Origin: Lonicera japonica
Taxonomy: Eukaryota; Streptophyta; Magnoliopsida; Dipsacales; Caprifoliaceae
Length of the DNA stretch: 64,000 nucleotides
Direction of reading: 5' to 3'
Assembly: GCA_021464415.1 (NCBI GenBank)
Contig: CM038469.1
Span: forward strand, 908,501-972,500
In this document: positions 24,961-35,774 of the stretch, piece by piece
Position numbering within the stretch: position 1 is the stretch's first letter
Layout of the letters: each line of letters starts with the position of its first letter
The notes under the pieces: generated by a model
Databases searched by the model: none
What the model saw: only the letters and a program-made list of their open reading frames with translations
What the model was told of the DNA's origin: nothing
Program-made: the position numbers and the translations under genes

Positions 24961-25428
24961 GGCATGATCTGATATATAAAAAGAGATAAAAAGAGGGAAG
25001 AGATGCGGGAAATGAGAGGAATAAGAGCTTACTTAGCAAAGGGACAGTGGAAATTTGGCGGAGGGGAATAATGCTTAGTGGAGCTCCCCTTGGAAGACCA
25101 CCTACAACCTATTTGGATTTTCTCCTCTGAAGTATCTCTTCCTCTTCTTCCTCAACCTCTTCAACAACTCCCAGATCCTTAACCCCTTTTTTGGGGGCTT
25201 GTTTGGCCTTTACAAAAGAGTAGGTGTCTTTAAAAAGGGCCACAAATGGCCTAATTTGGTTGAGTTAATCCACTATTAGGATAGCTGGATCTATAATAGC
25301 TGGTTTGGGGCAATTTAAACCTCTAGAACATCTCAGGAGCTACTATCTCTGCATAATGCTTCAGAGACCTCTATCCACTTTGAGTTCACTAGAGCAGGCT
25401 TTTTTCCTTCACTACAAATGAACAGAGC

Positions 25429-25960
25429 TTAGATTATATAAAGAAGGAAACATACATATAAAAATAAACAAGAAAGAGCTGGGAAGTCAGCACTTACAGA
25501 TAGTGTTTGGCTTAGTAAACCAAATTTTGAGGTCCACAACGCTGGGGCAGTTGGCCTTATGCTCCCCGTTGGTGCTAGAGATGAAGAAGAACCTCTTCTC
25601 CTAATTGACGATACTATTTGGGAGGTTCTGAATGAGCTAGGAACTCCTAACCTTGAGGGGTAGCTGAAGGTCCCCCTATTTCTACTCCCTCTATTTCTAC
25701 TCCCTCCGTCTTTATGTTGGAAAAAAGTGATGAACTCTTCCACGGACACCTCGTAACTCCTAACGGAGACAGCCTGGACGATGAGAATGGATCCAATTAA
25801 GCAGCTCCACATGTGTTAAGGGGACCTGGACAGGCGCGAGGTCTAGAGCCACCAATAGCTCCCCTAGGTGATCATCCATATGGAATCTGAGTCCGTGCTC
25901 GAAAACAGACTCGTAAAAACAAACTTTCCTAGGTTTGTAGAAATAAGCCCTATCCTCAGG
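25429..25960 (-). pseudogene. Antisense reading frame of a Tat-type element, middle part
   Basis: On the minus strand from 25960 the sequence reads 'RAYFYKPRKVCFYESVFEHG', 'LRFHMDDHLGELLVALDLAP', 'THVELLNWIHSHRPGC' and then a stop. A second frame continues to 25429 ('EEFITFFQHKDGGSRNRG', then Ser/Arg-rich). 'YFY-R' and 'FHP/FHM' phrases of this kind are common in plant transposon-associated proteins of unknown role. A 9-bp-unit duplication ('tatttctactccctc') at 25677-25705 gives the repeated SRNRG. Non-functional: at least one stop and a frame change. Confidence 0.5.
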
Positions 25961-26075
25961 ACCTAGAACTCGGTTCTTAACCCTCTTAGGGATTTGTAAT
26001 TTTTGCCTAAAGTTGGGGATATCGACGAGGGAGAAGGTTGAGGGAATATAAAATATTGTCAGAGAACTGAGTTAC

Positions 26076-26408
26076 TTAGTGTACGTTTGAATATCCCTCC
26101 TCGATGCTTGGAACCACAGGGGGAAGATAGATCGAAACAACCTCCATATTGCTATCAAACACATCTACGGTCCTTACCACTGGGGGTGCGGAGGCAGCAT
26201 CAGCAGTAGAGCTAGTCCCCTCATGAATAAGGATCTTTAAGTTCTGACCTTGGTTTGTGAGATTGGTCATTAGTTTAACTATGGAGTGGAGAAGGGTTGA
26301 GGGCGCAAAGTAGTGTACTGACCGTAAGAGAACGGGTAAGGGAACACTTCCAAATCTCCTATAAGTATTACCTAAGGGACATGTGAAAGCCATAGATACT
26401 GGGATCAT
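26076..26408 (-). pseudogene. Antisense reading frame of a Tat-type element, 5' part
   Basis: 110 codons with an ATG at 26408 ('MIPVSMAFTCPLGNTYRRFG'). It probably belongs with the two fragments downstream on the same strand. No domain recognised. It ends 295 bp short of the SIRE-like insertion. Confidence 0.4.
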
Positions 26409-26702
26409 GAGGGTTCGAGGGATTTCAGTGCTTTAAGAGGCCTAGGCTCATGAAGATAAGAGATGGAAAGTAAAAAAATTTGGTAAGGCAAAAATAGGGT
26501 TTTATAAGACTTCCAAGGAAAGCCAATTATCCCCTCAACTGTTAAAAGCATCTCCCATTAAGCCATGATTGCACGTTTTCATATTCTCCAAGAAATACGA
26601 AATGAATAGACACGATCTCCCTAAAAGGTAACAGCTTAATGAAGAGCTTTAAATGAAGATTTGAGGAGATAAATGAGACCCGCGAAATCAAGTGTTCAAA
26701 CA

Positions 26703-28246
26703 TGAAGAAACCGCAATTAAATGATCATATTGCCTAGGTTGATTTTAAGGTTTTTATCAAAAATAATTTTAGATTTAATAAGCGGAATTAAAATTCTAGG
26801 TCTAATAAATTTTACTGTCAAAACCTATATTGTGTTTTCTAACAATTATATCAATCAATCACAAAAAAAACAATTACACAACCTCAAAAATTTACGTGGT
26901 ATCCTTACTTACGTAAGACTAATCCTCGGGACTAACCAACGGTACTTCACTATAATCAAAACAGAATTACAGACTCTATGACTTACAAAAATTTCTTCTC
27001 CACAATTTACGCAACAGTCCCATCAATTTCTTGAACGTAGAATCCAACCGCAACTAACTTGGCGTAGCGCTTTCCTCTTTTTCGGCTTACCCATTGTCTC
27101 CTTCTACAAACTTGATCACAATCTTTCACTCCCATTTACGATCTCCCTTATCCCGCGTTAGCCACTTTGCTCACATCGTCTCCAATCGCAATCGAAGACA
27201 CTCCCGCAGAACCGTGAATGTTTGGAATCCAAAATAAAAAAATAATAGAATCTCCTATGACATGTAAATAAAACTTAGATAGTGTCTCAAAATTCTCAAA
27301 AATAAATTATAGCGTTTGAATATTTTTTGTCTCAAAAAACTCTCTAGAATTATGTACTTTTTACCCAAATCAATGATTATATTTATAAAAAAAATATAAT
27401 GAAAGTCTTTTTAAAATAAATTAAAAATATAAAAAAATTCATGCCCAAAATAATAAACGCTGAATTGGTACATATCAAAAAAGTTGAACTGGTTTGAAAT
27501 TTGGAAAAGTCATTGTGCCGGACCGGTCCGAGCTCGTGAAAAATGTACTGGTCCGTTAACAAAAAGATGCACTGCTTTTGTTTTTAAATCTCTACGTGGC
27601 TTAGTCTTAATGGATAAACAAAAAGGACGAGGCCCACTGATGTGACGAGAATGATGGTATTGCCTGCTCATGGAAGGAAAGTCACGTAGGTTCTCTAAAA
27701 AGCATATATATTTTGACTTTTCAACCCTTCTTTTTACTAAATTAAACCTTTTTCATTTTATTTTAAAACTCACGTTTCATTTTCTTTTCTTTTCTTTTAT
27801 AATTAAAATATTTTATTTAAAACGTTTTTATTTTAACTTTTTATTTTATTTTATTTTATTTTTTCGTATTAAATCTTTTTGAATTTCAATTTGACTCAAA
27901 TTTCAGAAACAATTTTATAGAACATTTTAAACATGAATTTTTTTTTTTAATAATTTGGATCAACTAACCTTTTGAATTTTGACAAAACACAATAAAAATA
28001 CTAAAAAATATATTTGATTCAAAAGATTTTTAAATTCGAATTTTAAGTTTAACCATCACCTATATTTTGAATCAAACCATATAACCAACTTACATTAGGT
28101 TTTGAATTATGAACGATGCATCCGATAAATTTGGCAAGTTTCTGTTAATTGTCTTGTCTTGAAAATTTTAATTCGACTCAAACAATTACAACAAAAAAAG
28201 TGTTTTTGTCATCGGAACCAAGCCAACTAAAAATATAAACCTAACA
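26703..28246 (-). repeat. 3' LTR of the SIRE-like element
   Basis: 1,544 bp, aligning throughout with 35775-36539 plus 37981-38777. Shared blocks include 'attgcctaggttgatttta', 'acgtaagactaatcctcggg', 'cattgtgccggaccgg' and 'gttaacaaaaagatgcact'. Confidence 0.8.
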
Positions 28247-30491
28247 ATCTACCCTTTGGCTATTCCGATGACAAAATACAATAGTTAATACAAACACTTT
28301 CGACGCCATGTCTATAAATCTCATTACTGACTCTAAGTCGAATTAGTTCACAACAATAAGACTCAAAGACATGCCTAACTCTAAATCTCGATTTCGGCTG
28401 CAACACTTCAAAAGGTAAAAGAGCGAGCTAATTAATTAGCCTGTTAATCCTGAAATACCAAAACTCAACAATCACCTAGTGAAGCATGGGCGTAAAGAGA
28501 TAATCAAATAAGAAAAAAATTATATATCTCTCCCCCTCAAAATATTCTAACTTTACTACTCCCCCTCACATATACATCCCTCCCCCTTCATCTCTCCCCT
28601 TTTTGTTATAGGAATAGACAAAGTAATAAGCATGAAAAGCAGTATAGTATATAAAACAAGATCATACAAACTAATAATATCAATTAAAGCAAATAGCATA
28701 TCATGTTCAAGTAAAGAGATTCTAGCTAGTAAAGATACCCACTAATCTTAAAACCTTCTAACTAGATCTCGAGAAGCCCTTTTTCACCAATTCCCAACTT
28801 TTCATGGATTTGGTTTGGAGTTTCGAGAGCTAAATTGCCCAATTTTTTTTATCACAAATACTCAACATACATTACTATGTAACATATATCAAATTCGGAA
28901 TATAATAATTAAGTTTCAAAACACATGATTTCCATTAATATGATACATATACTATGCATATATCAATTCATCAATAATTTAGCATAGATACACCAAGCAA
29001 CACATAGTACGAGTATATATCTCATTGTGCTATAACTATGGATCATGCAAAGCGCCATCAAATAATTATGAGTTTTGAAACACCCGCGTTTCCATATATA
29101 AGAGAATTTAGAAAGCCTCTAAGCCATTGTTTTTTCAACTAATATCTTTTTTTCCTTAAAAGCAATCTTTTTTTTTCCTAAAAAATATGCAATTTTGCAT
29201 TCAAATTTGTGTTGTTTTTGTATAAGTATCTTATCTTTTCGATGGAGGCTTTCACCCCTAATGGAGGCCAACTATTTTCATTCGGTAGCTTTCGGTTATC
29301 CTTTAACTATAGTAACCCTTTTTCATTCCCTTTACAATTTTTCTTTACACGCTTGTCTTTTAATTTTTCACTCAAAATTACATCACCAAAATCTCACTGT
29401 ATTAATCACAATAGTTTTCTTAGACTATTTTTAAATAAACAGTATATGAAAGTTTCTGAAGTTTCAAATTAAAAGTAAGAGCATAACCCAAGTGATTATT
29501 CAACATGCATCAATATAAATCGTATAGTGTACTGTGTGGGATATACACAAAAACTCTTATGTGATTGAAATAACTTGCTACCGGTTATCGAATTATCAAA
29601 GCATTATGTACATATATCTCCAAATTAAGCATTTAATTATGAAAGTCTAGAGATATCCAAAGTAAGCAACAGTTATAATCACATGCATGCAAGTAATGAA
29701 TTTTTTAAAGAATTCAGGTAATATCGCAATTGAAAATTCAAAGCCAAAACCCACTTTGCTTCAGTACCTATGTGAGCTAAAATCGACCAAAGTAATAAAC
29801 TCATCTAGCATAATAATCCATCAAACTAATTCCATGCTAGGCGGACCCCCTATCACCTAAGTAGGTGCAATGATCCCTTTCGGGACCCAATTCTTCCTAA
29901 TCCGTGGAGTCCTATCCTTTTTATGTTCCTTTTTTTTCTAAAACCCTAATCCTCTTATTTTTCTTCTTTTTCTCTCTCGATTTAGGTTTCGGTTTAGGAA
30001 TTTGAATAATCTTTGGCATCTTTTTTAAAGCTTGCTGACAAAACTCTCTCAAGTAACCTTTCCTATCGCAAAATTCATACCAAAAAGGTTGTGGGAGTGT
30101 GTGCTTGTACATATCAAAATGTATCACTTGGTTTTCAAGAACTTTCGAATGAATTTTTTTTGGATAAACCGATTTTTGAGTAAAAACTTATTTTTCTGTT
30201 TAGATGTTCTTGGCTTTCTTTAAAGTTTGAAGAATTCTATAAATGAAAGTTTTTGCCTTTGAAGAACTAGCACCCTTAAAACTTGAATTTTGGGAAGTAA
30301 CCTTCACAAAGACGGCATTAGTTTGCTTTTTAGCATCAAAATTTAAAAATTTAAATCATTCTTTGTTATTTCCACTATTTTGATTTAAAAGCATTGCTTC
30401 AAGTTTCTTAGAACTAGTGTTTAACTCAACTTTGAAGGTTAAAGCATTTTCAAGTTGTTAAGTTAGATCACAAACGCGTTCTTTTAGTAGT
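28247..30491 (-). other. Internal region of the SIRE-like element, 3' part
   Basis: Minus-strand internal sequence. Just inside the 3' LTR the minus strand reads 'ccaaagggtagat', a polypurine tract. Between about 28260 and 29900 no coding frame is supported. The sequence is AT-rich with oligo-T runs, and frames around 29195-29472 are chance. Gag remnants occupy 29921-30490. Confidence 0.55.
29921..30491 (-). pseudogene. Decayed gag, C-terminal part, of the SIRE-like element
   Basis: From 30491 the minus strand reads 'LKERVCDLT', a stop, then 'QLENALTFKVELNTSSKKLE', a sequence typical of SIRE/Maximus-type gags. At 30127-29921 the frame has 'EFCDRKGYLREFC' followed by Lys/Pro-rich 'PKPKPKSREKKKKNKRI', a worn zinc knuckle and basic tail. 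The N-terminal coiled coil lies beyond the MULE at 35358-35640. Confidence 0.6.
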
Positions 30492-30500
30492 TTGATTTTA

Positions 30501-30666
30501 GGGGTTTATTGACTTAACCCCCTGTGCTAATAGCCATATTTGAGAAAACCCCCCAAAATAATTTTTATTAGACTTAAACCCCTAAATCTTGACGTCGTCC
30601 GTTTTCCGTCAAAAATTATTTTTTTTGGACGATTATGCCCTTCTGTTTATTTAACTCCCCAGTTAA
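30501..30666 (+). repeat. Left TIR of the two-gene MULE
   Basis: Inverted match to 35193-35357, covering 'ccccaaaataatttttatta', 'acgtcgtccgtttt' and 'ggacgattatgcccttct'. Differences are scattered substitutions plus a short indel in a T run. In this superfamily TIRs bind transposase and hold promoters. Confidence 0.9.
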
Positions 30667-30921
30667 TAAGCTTTAACCAACCAACCAACCCTTAACTCCG
30701 TTCTGCACTCTCAATATATATATACACAAATGTATGCTAGCTACTATCTTCATCTTCTTCAGCTGAAATCGATAGTTACCTACTCCACTTCGTCTTCTTT
30801 TTAATAGTTCGTCTTTCATCACTAGGTTAGAAGCCGTAAGCCCACGGTTGCCATTCATTTTTGCAAGTAACCCTAAACCCACGGTGCTATATTTGACGAC
30901 ATTAGTAACCCTAGGTTCAAA

Positions 30922-31547
30922 ATGGGTGGAGGTGAAGCTTCGAACTTTGAATCAAAGGTATGTGGATGCGATTTATTGACTTTTTGCTTAAGTTCAGAAC
31001 ATTATAATCATCATTGTACTTGTTTCAGGTTTTACCTTGCCAGATGTATAACCATGATGCACATAATGGTGGTGACTGCCCCTGAGTCTATACTAGGTGC
31101 AAAAACAGAGGTTGCAACTATGTCCTTATGCTACTTACATCAAGGACAGAGAAGAATCCAAATAGAAAATTTCTCAAGTGTTCGAATTCTAGATGCAGTA
31201 CTTGGAAGTGGCTTGATGAAGCAATTGGAGAAGGTAGTGGTCAAGGATCATCCAACCGAAGAGAGTGCTTCCAATGTGGTGAAGAAGGCCACTTCAAGTC
31301 AAATTGCCCATGGTTGGACTATTAATGCACAATGAACCATTGCAATGGTACAATGGTTCTTAGGACATCAAATGTGGCACATAGCAAAGGAATGAAGTAT
31401 CTAAAATGTAATGTGTGTGGTTGTTTCAAGTGGTTAAGAGAAGTAGTCATGCAGAAAAAGATGAAAGATGTTAGCATTAATGTAAATGTCTCATTGGATG
31501 CATTTTATAACAACTTTACTATTAATGTAACTGTGACCAAGAAATAA
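30922..31547 (+). pseudogene. GRF - CCHC - GRF zinc-finger gene inside the MULE
   Basis: Inferred exon 1 is 30922-30957 (ATG plus 11 codons), ending AAG|GTATGT. A 71-bp intron ends TTGTTTCAG at 31028, and exon 2 is 31029-31547. The frame is maintained across the join and ends at TAA 31545-31547 (185 codons). Domains: a GRF-type finger ('TRCKNRGC', 'NPNRKFLKCSNSRCSTWKWL'), a zinc knuckle 'CFQCGEEGHFKSNCPW', then a second GRF-like unit ('HCNGTMVLRTS', 'MKYLKCNVCGCFKWLRE'). In-frame stops at 31083-31085 (TGA) and 31323-31325 (TAA) interrupt it; the second may be a true end, leaving the last unit untranslated. GRF and CCHC fingers bind nucleic acids. A role in transposition is inference from its position. 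Confidence 0.65.
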
Positions 31548-31737
31548 AGAGAAACAAACTTCATTATATTTCATTCCATTCATGTTGAGTGCTTACATTT
31601 GTCATACTTTTATCATATACCAAATAACCACAACTTCACAAAAATATTATGTTCACAAACTTCATAAAAAATTACACAAACTACCATCATCACAACTGCA
31701 TAAAAAACTATTGAACAATGTAATTTATATAAAAGCA
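31548..31737. other. Short region between the convergent MULE genes
   Basis: 190 bp of AT-rich sequence between the stop codons of the two convergent genes. It must hold both 3' ends, and no distinct terminator is recognisable. Confidence 0.5.
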
Positions 31738-34700
31738 TTATGCTGCTCTATCTTGGCCAATTGGTTGGCTACTTGCTTCACTACTTTCTTGTGCAATTCC
31801 ACTGTCTTGCCTAATTGCTCTGCCTCTGCCACCCTCAGATCTTTGGGTTGTGGCACCTCTACTGGTTGCTCTGTTCCTGGGACCTTTAGGCCTTCCTCCT
31901 TTTGATCTAGGTGGAGGTGGTTGGGCACTTGCATTGCCACTTGCTTGTTCCTCCCTTGGAGGCCCTTTACATGTCCTTATGTTGTGCCCCAACAGTCCAC
32001 ACTTCTTGCACTTTTTTTGTGTCCTTGATTGGCCTTCATCAAACCCCTTTTTCCTATTGTTTACAGGCCTACCAGGTGGCCTATATATGAAGGGAATTTT
32101 AACCTCAAATGGTGCCTACAAGTTTGATTACATAAAACAGGAATCAGTATACTCACTTTAAAATGTTTTATTATGATAAAATAGTAAGGATAAAATTTAT
32201 ACTTACTTCAGCCCATAACTTGTGGTTTGGTAAAGGTGTCACTGACGGAGCATAGGCCTTGGCATACCTTTCTACTGTTATATAGTATGAACAATACCTA
32301 CAAAAATGCAAGTTATAGTTAAGAGTCTTATAAAATGTTAGAAGTATGAGATAATTAATGGTAAAGTATATGTACTTACTCTACCCAATTCAGTCTTCTC
32401 TGTTCAATACAATAAACAGTATGAATGCAAGGGATTCCTGTTATCAACCATTTACTACACTCACAAGTCTTTGAAGTCAGGTTCACAGTCCAACTTTGAT
32501 TATACACCCCTTCAACACTGTATTCATGCAAGCTTGTATGGTGAACAATGTAATTTCGGACATCGTCTCTCATTTTATTAATGACGTCCATAACCCTAGG
32601 CACTAATCATGTTGGTCCATGTTCCATTGTGCTTGCTTTTATGCTTCTGGTGTACATTAAAGTCATAACCATCTTATGGTACTTCTCAACAAAAATAGAA
32701 AATGGTTTGTCCCTCAATGGTATGATCCAATTGTTGAATGATTCAGAGAAATTGTTAGTTATATGCTCAGAACATGAAGTCTCATCAAAGTAAGCCCTGC
32801 ACCATGATGGTACATTTTGCCTCAGCAAGTGTTCATGTGCACTTGAATATTTGCTTTGAAGCTCCTCCATGAACTTATTGTGATCAGCCATCATGTAGGC
32901 CCTAGCAGCTCCCCAACTAAGCTCCTCCAACCTCTTTCCATTGTACCTAGCCTTTTTGAAGTTTTTGTAAATATGCCTAAAACAACCTCTGTGAACTGAT
33001 AAAGGGAAATACTTGTGAGCTGCATCATGTATTCCTTTGGCACCATCGGATATGAAAGTTAACTTAACAGGATGCATTTCAAGATGAGGCTTCATTTTCC
33101 ATACAAAATCATCCCATGTTTCCTTGCATTCAGATTGGCACAGGTATATAGCTAGAGGAAACATGCCATTGTTTCCATCCAATACACACATGGATAAACA
33201 AACACCATTGTACTTCCCTTTCAAAAAATAACCATCCATGCCCACTAGAGGCCTACAAACCTCCACAAAGCCCATTAAAGAAGCATGTAAAGCAACACAC
33301 ATTCCTTTGAATGTTCCATCTGCATACCTTGTCACTTCTGCAACACTACCAGGATTTGATTTACGTATCTCAATTACAACCTTAGGCAGATCAGTGTACC
33401 CCTGCTCATAGCTTCCATTAACAAGCTCCAATACTTGCATTTTTGCACTCCATGCTATCCAATAGGAGATGGAAACCCCAAACTTTTTCCACATCTCTAA
33501 CTGGATATCTCTTGCTGCATATCTCTTGTTGTGGAGTCTAACACCCTCTTCTAATTGTTTGGCAACCCAAGGTGCGTTGACAAGAGAATTCTTTCCTGTA
33601 GCATCACTTTGGCATGTATGATCTTCCCCAATTTTTTTCAACTTAAAATCTTCATTAGGTGTCTTTTGCTTAACATAAGCAAACCACTTGCAATTAAGAT
33701 CAATACACTTCACCCTCACTCTATTACTATCATTGTGCACATAAGTGAAAACAAACTTATTACTGATAGCATGCGTTCTCAGGTAAAACCTAACATCATA
33801 GACTGTCCTAAATTGTATCCCAACACTCAATGGAACGTCCTGTACATTAGGTATTTCCTGTTCATCTGCTTCAACATCCATGTATACATTGCTACTCTGG
33901 TTCACAAACTCCTGAAATTCATTCTGATTTTCAGGTGAATTTACAACTTCATCTTCATTATCAGAATGGCCACTATGATAAGCCTCCTCAGGTTCAACAT
34001 TATCAGGTGCATCAGGTTGTGGCTGCTCTATTTGTTCATTCTCAGGAGGTGGCTGCTCTGCTTCTTCATTCTCAGGTTGTGCCTGCTCTGCTTCTTCATA
34101 CTCAGTTTGTGCTTGCTCTGTTTCTTCATGCAATGGTTGTGGCTGCTTTGTTTCTCCATGCTCAGGTATGGCCTGCTCTGTTTCATCCTGCTCTGTTTGC
34201 CTATCCGCATCCATAGGCTGTGGCATTGGAGGCAATTCATCTAGATATTCCGATGGGATATAGTCCTCTATAATTTGTACCCTCTTCCTGGCATGCTTTT
34301 TATACCTTTTACTTATTGCCTTACTAGATTCTGCTTGTGGAGGAGTTGGCACATGATATTTTTCCATTGGGGTATGTGGTGATGGTGGTTGTGGTGGTGA
34401 TGGTGGTAATGGTGGCATTGGAACTTTGTCTACACTCAGTGGCTCATCATACTGTACAGCAATAAACAAATGAAGCATTATATCATCCTCTACATAACTG
34501 TCATTAAAACACATCAACACATCCTCATCATTTTCAATAGTCATCCTCACCCCATCTAGAATGTACTCTGGGGCAGTATCCATGGAAAACTTATAATTTA
34601 CATTTGCCATATAACCATTGATGGTCTCATTAATTACATGTACTAGCCCATACAAACACAAACAATCCCCATTTAATCTCCCTATCTGAAGAACCTCGCC

Positions 34701-35036
34701 ACCATTGTAATAATTAACTTTCCAATGACCACTCACAACATTTTTACGATCCCAAGTACCACAAAAATGTAGAACAACATGCCGGATTGGGTAAATCTTT
34801 CATTTTATAGAAGCACTGTTAAATAGCAAAAGAAGAAAATAACAATATTAAGTATACATACATATGAAACTAGGGTTACTTAATAACCAAATAAAACGTG
34901 AATGTCAACCATAACACAAACATCCATTGACAAATACGATCATATTAGCCCTAAATAATCAGTGGAAGACGAAAGGTGCACATTTTAATACTCACAATAT
35001 TTCGCGCATTATAAGATTAGCAGTCGAAGAACTCAT
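31738..35036 (-). pseudogene. mudrA: MURA-type transposase, four exons, two in-frame stops
   Basis: Cut-and-paste transposase of the Mutator superfamily. Inferred exons: 35036-34996, 34815-32380, 32297-32207 and 32115-31738, all with GT..AG introns; the sum is 982 codons exactly. Counting residues from the valine codon at 34736: an N-terminal domain (about 1-95), a Pro-rich and an acidic repeat region (105-260), a WRKY/GCM1-like zinc DNA-binding unit with C344, C349, H373 and C375, and the MULE catalytic domain with D501 ('GMDGYFLKG'), D564 ('ISDGAKGI'), the H-R-x-C-x-x-H block 582-588 and E665. A SWIM finger ('CECSKWLITGIPCIH') follows, and exon 4 has a CCHC knuckle ('CKKCGLLGHNIRTC') and a basic tail. 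Stops: TGA at 34802-34800 in the second exon's start and TGA at 32609-32607 between the catalytic and SWIM domains. The first exon is the least certain part. Confidence 0.85.
34010..34200 (-). repeat. 30-bp coding minisatellite in the transposase
   Basis: About six units of 30 bp on the minus strand encode variants of a ten-residue unit such as 'ENEEAEQAQP' (protein positions about 180-242). The unit is acidic and Gln/Pro-rich and conserves frame. It joins the N-terminal domain to the DNA-binding domain. Repeat number is probably variable between copies. Confidence 0.8.
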
Positions 35037-35105
35037 CGTCGGTACTCCAGCGCCTTCAATCACTCTTCTTACACTAATTTTTGACTTTGATCGAAGCTTC
35101 AAATT

Positions 35106-35127
35106 GTTTGCAATGGAGGTTTTATAG
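35106..35127 (-). promoter_or_regulatory. Likely TATA box of the MULE transposase gene
   Basis: The minus strand reads CTATAAAACC about 85-90 bp upstream of the inferred ATG at 35036 and about 65 bp inside the right TIR's inner edge. That is a suitable distance for a plant promoter. The zinc-finger gene on the other side has 'atatatatatac' near 30713, about 210 bp before its ATG. Confidence 0.45.
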
Positions 35128-35192
35128 CGGAGGGAGGTTTCGCGCTCAAAGTTGGAGAGGAAGGAGTATGACGATGCATAACCACTGATTTG

Positions 35193-35357
35193 GGGTTAAT
35201 TGGGGGATTAAACAAATAGAAGGGCATAATCGTCCAAAAAAAAAGTTGACGAAAAACGGACGACGTCTGGATTTAGGGGTTTAAGTCTAATAAAAATTAT
35301 TTTGGGGGATTTTCTCAAATATGCCTATTAGTGCAGGGGGTTAAGTCAATAAACCCC
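35193..35357 (-). repeat. Right TIR of the two-gene MULE
   Basis: Inverted partner of 30501-30666, ending at the 9-bp target duplication 35358-35366. The outermost 24 bases are identical to the left end in inverted sense. Confidence 0.9.
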
Positions 35358-35774
35358 TTGATTTTATCCTCATACTCCAAATTTACATTTTTTAAAGAAC
35401 TAATTAAATCAAGACAGTTTTCATTATTACTTTCAAGTTGTATAATTTTCTTTAATAATTCGGTCTTCTCGGCCTTTGAATTTTCAAAACTTACTTTATC
35501 ATTTTTCAAATCGATAATCTCATTTTTAAGAAATTTATTTTTGGACGTAAGTTTTCAATTTTTCACAAAAACGTTTTGACATTCTAGTAGAAGAGCATCA
35601 TATGCTGATTGAAGATTCGAAAAATCTTCCTCTTCATCAAAAAGTGAATTCCTAGAATTATTCATAGTAGCTACGAAAAACCAAACAAATCAAATAAAAC
35701 AAAGTAAACAAATAGACGCAAATCAACCTAGATGCAAATCCTAGCAAATTAAGGAAACATCCTCTGATACCAAT
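35358..35774 (-). pseudogene. Gag N-terminal coiled coil and leader of the SIRE-like element
   Basis: The minus strand reads 'NDKVSFENSKAEKTELLKKI' and 'SLKNVNLEYEDKIKG', a coiled coil typical of SIRE-type Gag. It breaks at the MULE insertion and resumes at 30491 ('LKERVCDLT'). The 9-bp target duplication encodes K-I-K in this frame. Upstream 35640-35774 is leader, with a possible ATG near 35665 ('attattcatagtagc') and the primer site TTGGTATCAGAGG at 35763-35775. Confidence 0.6.

Larger units (their letters stand above)
30501..35357. mobile_element. Two-gene Mutator-like element with intact ends
   Basis: 4,857 bp flanked by identical 9-mers TTGATTTTA at 30492-30500 and 35358-35366, the Mutator target duplication. 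TIRs of about 165 bp begin GGGGTTTATTGACTTAACCC and agree at roughly nine positions in ten. It inserted into the gag of the SIRE-like element. Two genes converge toward the middle: a GRF/CCHC zinc-finger gene on plus (30922-31547) and a MURA transposase on minus (35036-31738), each starting a few hundred bases inside its TIR with a very short first exon. This is the layout of maize MuDR (mudrA/mudrB), but the second gene here is not recognisably mudrB. Confidence 0.9.

Noticed and set aside
29195..29472. Two overlapping plus-strand frames of 79 and 87 codons
   Set aside because: Phe/Leu/Ser-rich translation of AT-rich DNA inside the SIRE-like element, on the wrong strand for it.
31725..32161. 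Other frames overlapping the last transposase exon
   Set aside because: Only the frame with the CCHC knuckle continues correctly across the inferred introns.
33555..34244. Plus-strand frames opposite the transposase
   Set aside because: They are shadows of the minus-strand gene; the Leu/His/Cys repeats come from the 30-bp coding minisatellite read on the wrong strand.
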